26,233 bases of DNA from Candidatus Accumulibacter vicinus (GCA_002425405.1 DIME01000098.1:1-26233), one strand, 5' to 3'. Numbered from the stretch's first letter, positions 14,663 to 23,424 are shown. Made by a program: numbers and translations. The notes: a model not told the origin generated them from the sequence alone.

Positions 14663-17170
14663 CTATTTCCGCCCGCCAAGCAGGCCCAACAGCCCTTCGG
14701 CGAGGCGTTGTATCGTTTGTGGATCGGGCACGGGCAGTTTGAGGTAGCGTTCTCCGGTCGCTGGATCGGTCTGTATCCAGGGTGACGAACGCTCGCCGCT
14801 TGACGCCGCAGAGAGCTCGCCGAGCAGTTGCGCGCCGGCTGCCAGCAGCGGCGCCCAGGGGTCAGCGGCGCCCGGTGCTGTCGCGGCGGCCGGCGGTGCT
14901 GGCTCGCTGGCCGGGCTGCGTTCGCCAGCAGGCAGTGCTGCCGTCGCGTCGGTGGGCGTGGGGGAGAGGTATTCTGCCTCGCCGTCGGCTTCGCTCCCGG
15001 CACCTGTCGTGGCTTCGAGTGGCGAGGGGTCCGGCTCTTCGACGGTGCTCTCGCTGGTCACTGCGCCAGAGACCTGCTCGACCGTATCCATGAACTTCGA
15101 CAGGCGCGTTCCCTGCAGCACGACTTCGCTTTCCCCTCCGTCGAGGACGCCGGCGAACAGGGATTGCTTGAACGCCAGCACCGAAAGCATGCCTTCCTCG
15201 ATGGTTCCCCTGGCGACGAAGTTGATCACCTGCACGCCGCGCGTCTGGCCGAGCCGGTGTACGCGACCGATGCGCTGTTCAAGCACCGCGGGATTCCACG
15301 GTAGATCCATGTTCACCACCACGGCTGCCGCGTGTTGCAGGTTGAGGCCGACGCCGCCAGCATCGGTGCTGAGAAATAGGCGGCAGGCAGCGTCGTGGTT
15401 GAAGCGCTCCACGAGCGCGCCACGCTTGTCACCAGGAACGCCACCGTGGAACAGGACATGTTCCCAGCTGCGCTGGCGCAGGCGGCGGATGATCAGCTCG
15501 TGGGTGCGCAGCCACTGGCTGAAGACGACCACCTTGGCCTGTGGGTCAGCGAAGATGTCGTCGAGCAGGGTCAGCAGTTCGTCGGCCTTGTAGCCGTCAT
15601 CGGTTTCGTGGTCGATCAGGAAGCTGCTGTTGCACACCATGCGCATGTTCTGGAGCGAGCAATGCATGCGCAACTGGTCCTTGTCGGAAAGGAAGCCGGT
15701 ATGCCGCCAGCGCTGCACGATGCGCGCGACGACCAGGCGATTTTCCTCGTGGTGGTCGGCCTGCAGCGGGCTCATCGGCATGAACAGGGTGTTGTCGACG
15801 CGCTCGGGCAGTTGTTCGAGTACCTCCGCCTTGCGTCGCCGCAGCATGATCGGCGCCAGCGTCTCGCCGATCCGGTGCAGTTCGCGGTAGCCGATGACGC
15901 GTCCGCGTTCGTCGCGTTGCTGGTGTTCGTCGAGCAGCCGCCAGGTCGGTCCGAGCCGGTACTGATCGACAAACTGGACGATCGAGATCAATTCCTCGAG
16001 CCGGTTCTCCAGCGGCGTGCCGGTCAGCACGATCGCATAGGGGCTGTCGATGCGCTTCAGCGCGCGCGCTGCGATGGTGTTCCAGTTCTTGATCCGTTGC
16101 GCCTCGTCGACGATCACCACGTCCGGCGCCCAGGCCTGAATCAGGTCGAGGTCGCGGCTCAGCGTCTCGTAGTTGGTGATCTTGCAGAATCCGTCCTGCG
16201 CATAGCGCGCCTGGCGGACAGCGCGCAGGCCGCCGATGATGGTGGCGCAGCGATCGCTGAAACGGGTGATTTCCCGTTCCCACTGATGTTTGAGCGAGGT
16301 CGGGCAGACGATCAGTACACGTTCGGCGGCAAAGTGGCGGGCAAAGATTTCGACCGCCGCGATCGCCTGTACCGTCTTGCCGAGGCCCATTTCATCGCCG
16401 ATCAGGGCACGACCGGCGCGCGCGGCAAAGAGTGCGCCCGCGCGCTGGTAGGGATAGAGCTCGACCTTGAGCAGCGTTTTCAGTTCGGGACTGTCGGCGC
16501 CGAGCGGATAGGCAGTGGCGAGGGTCTGCCTGCGTACCTCGCCGTCGCGGACTTCGGCGATGAAGGACAGCGCGTCATCAGCACAGCGCAGATCGTGACC
16601 GGCGGCGCGAACCTCGTCTACCCAGGCCGGCAGATCGGCAAAGTGCTCGGGTGACAGTTGCCAACCCCTGGCGGCATCGAACAGACGGCCGGCTGTCGGC
16701 TGCAGGTCGGACGGAAAATCGCTACCGAGCCGCAGGCGGACGCGCCGTTGACCGGCATAGTCGAGGAACAGCTCGCTGAACGATCTGCGGAAGCCGCGCT
16801 CGAGTGCGCTCTTGCCGCCGCGCTTGGCGCTGATCTGTGCGAGTGTGAATTCGACATGCTTGCAGGTACCCAGATCGTTGGTCGCGAAGTCGGGACAGGA
16901 ACAATGGTTGTCGCCGGCCTGCGCGCCGCGGATCGCGACCCGGTAGCGGCGACCGCTGTCGGGGTTGAACACCGAGAACTCGGAAAAAACCGGATCATCG
17001 CCCAGGTTCTCGAGTTGAAACGGCTGCTCGCGGCCGAATTGACGACGCAGCGCTCTTTGCCAGTCATCAACCGGCAGATCCTGGGGTTTGCGCTGGCGCG
17101 AGAGGCGCGGTTCGGCGGTGCTGCGGGGGGAGGTTTTACGGTCGGTAGTGTTTCCGGGTGTTCTGGTCAT
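14663..17170 (-). CDS. SWIM zinc finger - SNF2/RapA-family DEAD-like helicase
   Basis: This 835-residue cytoplasmic protein has a SWIM zinc motif (C90-x-C92 ... C103-x-H105), then an SNF2 ATPase core with Walker A GDEMGLGKT (258-266), DEAQ box (355-358) and LTGTPLENRLEELISIVQF. The helicase C-terminal lobe follows (VVVFSQW; STDAGGVGLNLQ; EQRIGRVHRLGQ). It should use ATP to move along double-stranded DNA or remodel protein-DNA complexes; the cellular target is unknown. Residues about 690-805 are a low-complexity Ala/Pro/Glu-rich linker before a short hydrophobic tail. The ATG at 17170 has no clear Shine-Dalgarno. The gene is monocistronic in appearance, with the ECF sigma operon starting about 280 bases downstream. 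Confidence 0.93.
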   Translation of the reverse strand: MTRTPGNTTDRKTSPRSTAEPRLSRQRKPQDLPVDDWQRALRRQFGREQPFQLENLGDDPVFSEFSVFNPDSGRRYRVAIRGAQAGDNHCSCPDFATNDLGTCKHVEFTLAQISAKRGGKSALERGFRRSFSELFLDYAGQRRVRLRLGSDFPSDLQPTAGRLFDAARGWQLSPEHFADLPAWVDEVRAAGHDLRCADDALSFIAEVRDGEVRRQTLATAYPLGADSPELKTLLKVELYPYQRAGALFAARAGRALIGDEMGLGKTVQAIAAVEIFARHFAAERVLIVCPTSLKHQWEREITRFSDRCATIIGGLRAVRQARYAQDGFCKITNYETLSRDLDLIQAWAPDVVIVDEAQRIKNWNTIAARALKRIDSPYAIVLTGTPLENRLEELISIVQFVDQYRLGPTWRLLDEHQQRDERGRVIGYRELHRIGETLAPIMLRRRKAEVLEQLPERVDNTLFMPMSPLQADHHEENRLVVARIVQRWRHTGFLSDKDQLRMHCSLQNMRMVCNSSFLIDHETDDGYKADELLTLLDDIFADPQAKVVVFSQWLRTHELIIRRLRQRSWEHVLFHGGVPGDKRGALVERFNHDAACRLFLSTDAGGVGLNLQHAAAVVVNMDLPWNPAVLEQRIGRVHRLGQTRGVQVINFVARGTIEEGMLSVLAFKQSLFAGVLDGGESEVVLQGTRLSKFMDTVEQVSGAVTSESTVEEPDPSPLEATTGAGSEADGEAEYLSPTPTDATAALPAGERSPASEPAPPAAATAPGAADPWAPLLAAGAQLLGELSAASSGERSSPWIQTDPATGERYLKLPVPDPQTIQRLAEGLLGLLGGRK

Positions 17171-17692
17171 GGCGGGTGTGCTCGCGGGTGTTTGCGGGAA
17201 AAAGGGGTTCCGGAAGTCAGCGCTTGAGGCGGGCGAAGGCGCTGGCCATGGCGCCGGTCGGCTCCGGCTGGCTGCGCTGCCGCTTTTGGAGTCTGGCCGA
17301 AGCAGGTATCCTGGCCATTCTCGGAGGATTCGGCAAGTCGTCGGCGAGTCGCATGCTCAGAGCGATGCGCTGGCATGGCAGGTCGATCTCGAGGACCTTG
17401 AGGCAATTTTGTTGGCTGCAGGGTATTCTATCTGTGGGGGGCATCGGCGATGACGAGTGTGTGGAATGACTGGAAAGACCGCGAACTATGCAGAAACGGA
17501 AGGCAAAACTCAAGGAAGGGGATTCTTCTGCGAACAGACGAATTGCCGCTGTGCTGTGAATCGGGGTACATTGCCAGCATCGGCCAGCCGCGTTCGGCCG
17601 GCTAGGGAGCCAGTCACGAATCGAGCGGCGACGAGCAATTCTCTCGCCCTGGTGCCAGCCTGCTGCATACCCCGACCACAGAGATGTTTACC
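17171..17692. other. Divergent 520-base region without a convincing gene
   Basis: This stretch separates the leftward helicase gene from the rightward FecR operon. A leftward frame from 17513 (TTG) to 17217 ends in AMASAFARLKR and has coding-like codon use in its last ~60 codons. It lacks a good start or any family I recognise, so it is at best a small hypothetical gene or a remnant. I find no clear sigma-70 or sigma-54 promoter for the FecR operon here. Confidence 0.35.
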
Positions 17693-18145
17693 ATGCGAAA
17701 CCATGCGCTGCTTTTCCTTTTCCTGATCCAAGCCACAATCGGCGTCGCTGCCGAGATCGGAGTTCCTGCCGGGAAGGTCAAGCGCAGCGAAGGGAATGTC
17801 ACTGTCGACCGCGCCGGCCAGGTGCAGACAGTCAAGGTGGGCACGCCGGTTTATGTCGGTGACCGGATTCGCACGGGTGACGATGGGGCGGTGGGCATCA
17901 CCCTGTCCGACGATACCTTGCTCACTGCCGGAGCCCGCAGCACATTGCTGATCAACGAGTTTCAATTCAACAGCACGACCAAGGAAGGGGGGATGCTGGC
18001 GACCCTGCTCAAGGGTACGCTGAGTGTGGTGACCGGGTTGATCGGCAAGCAGGCACCGGAAAACGTGCGCATCAGGACGCCGACCGTGGTACTTGGCATC
18101 CGGGGTACCGAGTTCATTGTCGAAGTGCGCACAGAGGACGAATGA
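17693..18145 (+). CDS. FecR-domain exported protein
   Basis: ATG at 17693 (with AGAG nine bases upstream) gives 150 residues; the ATG at 17684 is less likely. A signal peptide (HALLFLFLIQATIGVAA) is followed by a FecR domain: VGTPVYVGDRIRTGDDGAVG, TLSDDTLLTAGARSTLLI, GTLSVVTGLIGK, and VRIRTPTVVLGIRGTEFIVE. FecR domains in this context are periplasmic and are thought to bind or sense at the cell envelope, not to act as the iron-citrate FecR of E. coli. The stop overlaps the next gene's ATG in ATGA. It is the first gene of a three-gene set with an OmpA lipoprotein and a CHASE2 cyclase, a recurrent combination in proteobacteria. Confidence 0.92.
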   Translation: MRNHALLFLFLIQATIGVAAEIGVPAGKVKRSEGNVTVDRAGQVQTVKVGTPVYVGDRIRTGDDGAVGITLSDDTLLTAGARSTLLINEFQFNSTTKEGGMLATLLKGTLSVVTGLIGKQAPENVRIRTPTVVLGIRGTEFIVEVRTEDE

Positions 18146-18732
18146 GGCAGTCGAGTCGTTGGCTGTGGGTGTGTGCGTTGAGCCTTGCGGCCTGTACGAG
18201 ACTCACCAGCCATGTCGTTCTGTTGCCAGGGCCGGATGGCCGTACGGGGGCGCTGTTGGTCACCAGCGTAGCGGGTGCAGTAGTGCTTTCCGAGCCTTAT
18301 ACCGGCGTCGATGTGGTCGACGGCAAGGTGGCTCCGACCAGGACCAGCGCGGCCATGGTGAGCGAAGCCTACGGCCGGTTGCTGGCCATGCAACCGGCGC
18401 GACCGCGCGTCCATATCATTTATTTTGAATTCGGACAGAGTGTGCCGACCCCGGAATCGAAAGCACGGCTGCCACGCATTCTGACCGAGGTGTCTGCCCT
18501 GTCGGCCGGTGAAGCAGTCGTCATCGGACACACGGATCGAGTGGGCCGTGCAGAAGCCAATGAGCACTTGTCCTGGCAACGTGCCAACGTGATTCGCGAG
18601 TTGCTGGTTGGCGCGGGTTTGGGGCGTGAGGCGATTACCATCGTTGGTCGAGGCGAACGCGAACCGGCAGTCGTGACCGCGGACAATATTCCGGAATCGC
18701 GCAACCGCCGTGTCGAATTGAAGTTGCGCTGA
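18142..18732 (+). CDS. OmpA-family peptidoglycan-associated lipoprotein
   Basis: The 196-residue protein has a lipoprotein signal with lipobox LAAC (Cys18), so it should be anchored in the outer membrane. The C-terminal half (about 90-196) is an OmpA-like peptidoglycan-binding domain: IIYFEFGQSVP, VVIGHTDRVGRAEANEHLS, and the closing ESRNRRVELKLR. Its start overlaps the FecR stop (ATGA) and the cyclase starts one base after its stop, so all three are translated as a unit. The likely role is tethering or reporting envelope status to the FecR protein and cyclase. Confidence 0.92.
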   Translation: MRQSSRWLWVCALSLAACTRLTSHVVLLPGPDGRTGALLVTSVAGAVVLSEPYTGVDVVDGKVAPTRTSAAMVSEAYGRLLAMQPARPRVHIIYFEFGQSVPTPESKARLPRILTEVSALSAGEAVVIGHTDRVGRAEANEHLSWQRANVIRELLVGAGLGREAITIVGRGEREPAVVTADNIPESRNRRVELKLR

Positions 18733-18733
18733 G

Positions 18734-20809
18734 TTGACCTTGATCTTCGGGCGTCGGCTGGTATCTCTCGATCTTTGGCAGTGGCTTGGCGTCGCGCTGC
18801 TCGGCGTCCTTCTCGCGTACAGCCTGCGCTACATCGAGATCGATCCATTGCGCCGCTTCGACGCCTTTCTTTACGATTCGCGTGTCCGTTTGTTTGCGCG
18901 CGGAGGAATTGACGAGCGTATTGCCATCGTCGATATCGACGAGCGATCGCTGGTCGAACTGGGCCGTTGGCCGTGGAATCGGGCGCGTCTGGCGGAACTG
19001 ATCGAGCGGATTTTCGAACAATACGGCGCCTTGTTGCTGGGCCTGGACATGATTCTGGCAGAAGCGGACGAGAGTTCCGGGCTGTCTGCTCTGGAGGCGC
19101 TGGGCCGCGGGCCGCTGCGCCGGAATACTGCTTTCCATGCGGCGCTTGCAGAGTTGCGGCCAGAGCTCGATTACGACGGCCGCCTGGCGAAGGTTCTACA
19201 CCGTTATCCGGTCATTCTCGGTTTCCATCTGTCGCATGGGGGTACGGCGGCCAGGAGTGGTGCCTTGCCACTGCCGCTACTGCCGGAGGTGGCCGAACAA
19301 GTCGGGCAATTTTCGCAGTGGAACGGATATGGCGGTAACCTGCCGAGGCTTCAACAAGCTGCCATCGGTGCCGGGTTTCTCAGTGCGCCAGTTGAACTGG
19401 ACGGTGTGACGCGGCGCACCTGGTTGTTGGCGGCTCATGACGGGCAGGTGTACGCTGCGTTGTCGCTGGTGATGGCGCAGGTGTTACTGGGTCATCCGGC
19501 ACTACAGCTCCGGTTTGCCGACTACGCGCCCTGGCTGTCCGCTTCCCGGTCAGTCGAGTCGATCGAACTGCTGACGGCGCACGCGCCGCTACGCATCCCA
19601 GTTGCCGAGCAGGCGAGCGTCCTGCTCCCTTTTCAGGGGAGCCTGGGCAGCTTTCGCTATCATTCTGCAGCCGATGTGCTCGCGGGCCGCTTGCCGGCTG
19701 ACAGACTGCGCGGCCGGGTGGTGCTGCTGGGCACCACCGCGCCGGGCCTGCTTGACCAGCGCGCGACGCCGGTGGGCGAAGCCTTTCCGGGGGTGGAAGT
19801 GCATGCCAACCTGCTTGCCGGGTTGCTCGATGGTCGCCTGCTGCAGTCGCCGGCCTACACCGCGACGATCGAGGCCGGCTTGCTGGTCGTTGTCGGGGTT
19901 GGTCTGCTGCTCGGCCTGCCCCGCCTTTCGCCGCCGCAGGCGGTCGTTCTCGCAGGGGTGATGTCGGCATTGGTGACGATCATCAACCTGGCAGCCTGGA
20001 CAGGTGCGCAGCTGGTATTGCCGATGGCGGCGAGTCTCCTGTTGGTGGCGATGCTGCTTGCCCTGCACCTGTTCTTCGGCTATTTTGCCGAGCATCGTGC
20101 CAAGCGGCGCCTGACGACGCTTTTCGGCCAGTACGTTCCGCCCGAATTGGTCGATGAGATGAGCCGTGACCCCGAGCATTACACCATGGAAGGACGTAGT
20201 GCCGAACTGACGGTGCTGTTCGCGGATGTGCGAGGGTTCACGGCCCTTGCCGAGACCCTGCCACCGGATGAACTGGCGATACTGATGAACGACTATTTGT
20301 CGGCGATGACCGATGTCATTCGTGCCTATCGGGGGACGCTCGACAAGTATATCGGCGATGCCGTCGTCGCTTTCTGGGGGGCGCCGCTGGCCGATCCACA
20401 GCACGCCAGGCATGCCGTAGAGGCTGCTCTCGCGATGCAGGCGGCGTTGTCCGGCGTCAATCAGCATTTTGCCAGCCGCGGCTGGCCCGCATTGCAGGTG
20501 GGCATCGGCATCAACACCGGCACGATGGTGGTGGGCGACATGGGTTCCCGCCACCGGCGTGCCTACACCGTGCTCGGTGACGCGGTGAACCTGGCCTCGC
20601 GTATTCAGGGGCTGTCGGCACAGTATGCCGCAGGCGTGATTATCGGCGATGCGACGCGTCAGGCCCTGGGCGATTGGCGTTGCCGGCAGCTCGGCTATGC
20701 CGCAGTACGCGGCCGGTCGGCGCCGGTCGCCATTTATGAGCCGCTGGTCGAGGCGCAGGCGATTGCCCGGCAAGGGGCATTGACCCGAAGGGTTCATGGC
20801 GGGCGGTGA
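18734..20809 (+). CDS. CHASE2-domain membrane adenylate cyclase
   Basis: A TTG start one base after the previous stop gives 691 residues; no ATG occurs in the first 100 codons. One N-terminal membrane helix (WQWLGVALLGVLLAYSL) precedes a large periplasmic CHASE2 sensor (about 45-375, with IAIVDIDERSLVELGRWPW and GRVVLLGTTAPGLLD). Three membrane helices follow (about 375-450), then a class III cyclase domain (about 485-680). Catalytic residues are present: FADVRGFT (D498), DKYIGD (K538, D542) and YTVLGDAVNLASR (Thr at the adenine-selecting position, then N and R), the pattern of class IIIb adenylate cyclases. It should turn a periplasmic signal, probably relayed by the FecR and OmpA partners, into cytoplasmic cAMP. 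Confidence 0.95.
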   Translation: MTLIFGRRLVSLDLWQWLGVALLGVLLAYSLRYIEIDPLRRFDAFLYDSRVRLFARGGIDERIAIVDIDERSLVELGRWPWNRARLAELIERIFEQYGALLLGLDMILAEADESSGLSALEALGRGPLRRNTAFHAALAELRPELDYDGRLAKVLHRYPVILGFHLSHGGTAARSGALPLPLLPEVAEQVGQFSQWNGYGGNLPRLQQAAIGAGFLSAPVELDGVTRRTWLLAAHDGQVYAALSLVMAQVLLGHPALQLRFADYAPWLSASRSVESIELLTAHAPLRIPVAEQASVLLPFQGSLGSFRYHSAADVLAGRLPADRLRGRVVLLGTTAPGLLDQRATPVGEAFPGVEVHANLLAGLLDGRLLQSPAYTATIEAGLLVVVGVGLLLGLPRLSPPQAVVLAGVMSALVTIINLAAWTGAQLVLPMAASLLLVAMLLALHLFFGYFAEHRAKRRLTTLFGQYVPPELVDEMSRDPEHYTMEGRSAELTVLFADVRGFTALAETLPPDELAILMNDYLSAMTDVIRAYRGTLDKYIGDAVVAFWGAPLADPQHARHAVEAALAMQAALSGVNQHFASRGWPALQVGIGINTGTMVVGDMGSRHRRAYTVLGDAVNLASRIQGLSAQYAAGVIIGDATRQALGDWRCRQLGYAAVRGRSAPVAIYEPLVEAQAIARQGALTRRVHGGR

Positions 20810-20893
20810 TCCGGGCCAGAATGGCCAAACCGCTAAAGCCGTTGTCGTTTGTGCCGTAGACTTGTCAATGGAAGTCTGGTCGGGCACGACGTT

Positions 20894-20913
20894 TTGACGC
20901 CGATTTACGTCAA
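20894..20913. repeat. Inverted repeat TTGACG-N8-CGTCAA upstream of the che operon
   Basis: A perfect 6-bp dyad (20894-20899 and 20908-20913) with an 8-base centre lies about 150 bases before the first cheV. The 20-base size suits a dimeric regulator site, but it matches no operator I know. FNR and CRP sites have different spacing. Confidence 0.4.
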
Positions 20914-20947
20914 GTGCCGGCACTGGGGTGGCTTCCGGACTGGCCAC

Positions 20948-20980
20948 AAGACCGAGGTCTGACCCGGTTTTGGTCTTTTG
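20948..20980 (+). terminator. Possible terminator after the cyclase operon
   Basis: AAGACC (20948-20953) can pair with GGTCTT (20972-20977), followed by a short TTG. The loop is long (18 bases) and the T-run short, so this is weak. Confidence 0.25.
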
Positions 20981-20992
20981 CAGTGGGCGGGC

Positions 20993-21022
20993 ATGACGTG
21001 GCGTCGCTTATTGGATTAAGAT
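20993..21022 (+). promoter_or_regulatory. Candidate sigma-70 promoter of the chemotaxis operon
   Basis: ATGACG (20993-20998) and TAAGAT (21017-21022) are 18 bases apart, each matching the consensus at four or five positions, and lie about 44 bases before the first cheV start. A sigma-28 flagellar promoter was looked for; only a partial GCCGATTT at 20899-20906 without its -35 was seen. Confidence 0.4.
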
Positions 21023-21065
21023 GTCCGTGATCAGGCGTGGTGTGCTTTACGTGAGGAAATGAGAA

Positions 21066-22034
21066 ATGTCCGATCTACTGAAAAACATCGATGCCCGCAC
21101 CAAGCTGGCCGGGACCAACAAGCTGGAGATCCTGTTGTTCTCGCTCGGTACCGATGCGCGCACTGGACGACGTGAAACCTTCGGCATCAATGTTTTCAAG
21201 GTGCGTGAGGTGATGCGGACGCCGCCGATCACTTCAGCGCCGGAAATGCCGTCTTCGGTCGAGGGGATGGTGAGTTTGCGGGGGGCGCTGGTGCCGGTCG
21301 TCGATCTTGCCCGTTATGCCGGTATAGATACGGAGACGCCGCGCTCGATCATGATCGTCACCGAATACGCGGGTCACACCCAGGGCTTTCTGGTCGAGGG
21401 GGTGGATACGATTCTCCGTCTCGACTGGAGCCAGATGCGGGTACCGCCAGCGATGCTCACGGCCGAGATGGGGGGGCTGGTGACGGCAGTCACCGAATTG
21501 CCGGACGGTCGTCTGGTCATGATGATGGATGTCGAGAAAGTGCTCTCGGAAACGACGAACTACGACGACGACATTGTTTACCGCAATATCAAGCCGATCG
21601 ACAATGCCACCCTGACGGTATTCTTTGCCGATGATTCGGCGGTGGCGCGCAAGCAGATTGAGCGGACTCTCGATGCCATGGGCGTGAAATTCGTCGCCGC
21701 AATCAATGGTCGCGAAGCCTGGGACGAACTGGAGAAAATGGCAGATTACGCGCAGGCCTCCGGCCAGCAGGTGACCAACCTGATCAGTCTGGTCCTGACC
21801 GATATCGAGATGCCGGAAATGGATGGTTACATCCTGACCAAGAAGATCAAGTCCGATCCACGTTTCGTTGGCGTGCCGGTGATCATGCATTCCTCACTAT
21901 CCGGAATGTCAAACCAGCAACTGGGCAGATCCGTCGGCGTCGATGAGTATGTGCCAAAATTCGAACCGCAGCGCCTGTCGGAAACTTTGACACGCCGGCT
22001 GCAAGGTACTCTTCCAGCGGCGCAGCTGAACTGA
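21066..22034 (+). CDS. cheV: Chemotaxis protein CheV, copy 1 (CheW-REC fusion)
   Basis: The 322-residue protein has an N-terminal CheW-like domain (about 15-170: LEILLFSLGT, GINVFKVREVMRTP, GMVSLRGALVPVVDLARY). A C-terminal response-regulator receiver domain (about 190-315) has acidic pocket FFADDSA, phosphoacceptor D246 in LTDIEMPEMDGY, and MHSSLSG. CheV couples receptors to CheA and is phosphorylated by CheA, a role in adaptation or as a phosphate sink. A GAGGAAATGAG leader precedes the ATG. It is the first gene of the che operon and is followed 28 bases later by a second cheV. It has a short insert (about DARTGRR) after SLGT that copy 2 lacks. Confidence 0.95.
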   Translation: MSDLLKNIDARTKLAGTNKLEILLFSLGTDARTGRRETFGINVFKVREVMRTPPITSAPEMPSSVEGMVSLRGALVPVVDLARYAGIDTETPRSIMIVTEYAGHTQGFLVEGVDTILRLDWSQMRVPPAMLTAEMGGLVTAVTELPDGRLVMMMDVEKVLSETTNYDDDIVYRNIKPIDNATLTVFFADDSAVARKQIERTLDAMGVKFVAAINGREAWDELEKMADYAQASGQQVTNLISLVLTDIEMPEMDGYILTKKIKSDPRFVGVPVIMHSSLSGMSNQQLGRSVGVDEYVPKFEPQRLSETLTRRLQGTLPAAQLN

Positions 22035-22062
22035 GACTGAGCGATCTTTCTGGAGCGATACA

Positions 22063-23001
22063 ATGGATTTGGCGGATAGGAAGAACCTGCTGGAGAGCGT
22101 TGACGCACGCACCCGGCTGGCCGGTTCCAACAGGATGGAGATTCTGTTGTTCTCCCTGGGGACGCGTGAGACTTTCGGGATCAACGTGTTCAAGGTGCGG
22201 GAAGTTGGGCGGACGCCGCACATTACCAAGACACCGAACATGCCGCGTGGGGTCGAAGGCCTGATCTCCCTGCGCGGCAACGTCATCCCGGTGCTGTCGC
22301 TGATCTCCTTTCTTGAGTACGAGGGCCAGCCTCGCGAGTATGGCAAGACCATGATGGTTGCCGAGTACTCCAAGCGGACCCTGGGTTTCCTGGTCCACGA
22401 GGTGGATCGGATCATCCGTGTGGATTGGGAGAAGGTCAAGGCTCCCGAGAGCGTACTTTCGAGCAATCAGGGACTGATCACTGCGGTGACCGAGCTCGAT
22501 GACGGCAAGCTGGTGTCGATTCTCGACGTCGAACAGATTCTTGCCAACGCCTTCGGCGAGGCGATCATCGTCGACATCCCGCCGGCGAATGTGGATCAGG
22601 ATGTCTGCATGTTTTTTGCCGATGATTCGCTGGTCGCCCGACGCAAGATCGTCGAGGTTCTCGACAAGCTTGGCGTCAAGCACAAGCATGCGACCAACGG
22701 TGCCGAGGCCTGGAGCCGACTGCAGGGGATTGCCGCACACGCCACACAAATGGGCCGGCGAGTTCGCGACGAGCTTCGCCTGATTCTGGTGGATGCCGAA
22801 ATGCCCGAGATGGACGGCTACGTTCTCACCAAGAACATCAAGGGCGACCTCCGTTTCGCGGGTATTCCGGTGGTCATGCATTCGTCGCTGTCGTCGCAGG
22901 CCAATCACGCGATGGGCAAGGCTGTGGGGGTGGACGCCTACGTTGGCAAGTTTGACGCCGAAGTCCTCGCCGATACCCTGCGCCCATTGCTCGAGCGCTG
23001 A
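22063..23001 (+). CDS. cheV: Chemotaxis protein CheV, copy 2 (CheW-REC fusion)
   Basis: This 312-residue paralogue has the same layout as copy 1: CheW-like domain (MEILLFSLGTRETFGINVF, GLISLRGNVIPVLSL) and receiver domain with FFADDSL, phosphoacceptor D244 in LVDAEMPEMDGY, and MHSSLSS. The two copies share whole phrases (VDARTRLAGSN versus IDARTKLAGTN; FKVREV), so they arose by tandem duplication. They have diverged enough to suggest different partners. TGGAG precedes the ATG. The cheY gene follows after 32 bases. Confidence 0.95.
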   Translation: MDLADRKNLLESVDARTRLAGSNRMEILLFSLGTRETFGINVFKVREVGRTPHITKTPNMPRGVEGLISLRGNVIPVLSLISFLEYEGQPREYGKTMMVAEYSKRTLGFLVHEVDRIIRVDWEKVKAPESVLSSNQGLITAVTELDDGKLVSILDVEQILANAFGEAIIVDIPPANVDQDVCMFFADDSLVARRKIVEVLDKLGVKHKHATNGAEAWSRLQGIAAHATQMGRRVRDELRLILVDAEMPEMDGYVLTKNIKGDLRFAGIPVVMHSSLSSQANHAMGKAVGVDAYVGKFDAEVLADTLRPLLER

Positions 23002-23033
23002 GCAAACAGAAAGAAGGAACCTGGAGTTAAAGA

Positions 23034-23423
23034 ATGGCTGATCCGAAGATGAAAATTCTGGTGGTGGATGATTTTTCGACGATGCGACGCATTGTCAGAA
23101 ATCTCCTCAAGGAATTGGGGTTCTCGAACGTAGACGAAGCAGAAGACGGTGCGGTGGCGCTACAGAGGCTACAGAATGGCGACTTCGAGTTTGTCGTCAC
23201 CGACTGGAACATGCCGAATATGGATGGCCTGCAACTCCTCAAGTCGATTCGCAGCGCGCCGGCGCTCAAGCATCTGCCGGTACTGATGATCACCGCCGAG
23301 GCGAAGAAGGAAAACATCATCGCGGCTGCGCAAGCGGGGGCAAGCGGCTATATCGTCAAGCCTTTCACCGCAGCGACGCTGGCCGAGAAACTGCAGAAAA
23401 TCTTTGACAAGATGGGTGGCTGA
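23034..23423 (+). CDS. cheY: Chemotaxis response regulator CheY
   Basis: The 129-residue single receiver domain matches E. coli CheY position by position: D12 and D13 acidic pocket (VVDDFSTMRRI), phosphoacceptor D57 (VTDWNMPNMDG), T87 (MITAEAKKENI), Y106 and K109 (SGYIVKPF). CheY-P binds FliM in the flagellar switch and changes the direction of rotation. A CTGGAG site lies nine bases before the ATG. The cheZ ATG starts one base after the cheY stop, as expected for a kinase-phosphatase partner set. Confidence 0.97.
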   Translation: MADPKMKILVVDDFSTMRRIVRNLLKELGFSNVDEAEDGAVALQRLQNGDFEFVVTDWNMPNMDGLQLLKSIRSAPALKHLPVLMITAEAKKENIIAAAQAGASGYIVKPFTAATLAEKLQKIFDKMGG

Positions 23424-23424
23424 G

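Noticed and set aside
17649..17675. Possible sigma-54 promoter (TGGTGCC ... TGCTGCA) before the FecR gene
   Set aside because: The GG and GC elements are not ten bases apart, which sigma-54 requires.
20899..20906. Flagellar sigma-28 -10 element (GCCGATTT) upstream of cheV
   Set aside because: Only a partial -10 and no TAAA-type -35 at the right distance.
19589..20947. Leftward 452-codon frame
   Set aside because: Shadow of the CHASE2 cyclase; composition is that of the antisense of a GC-rich gene.
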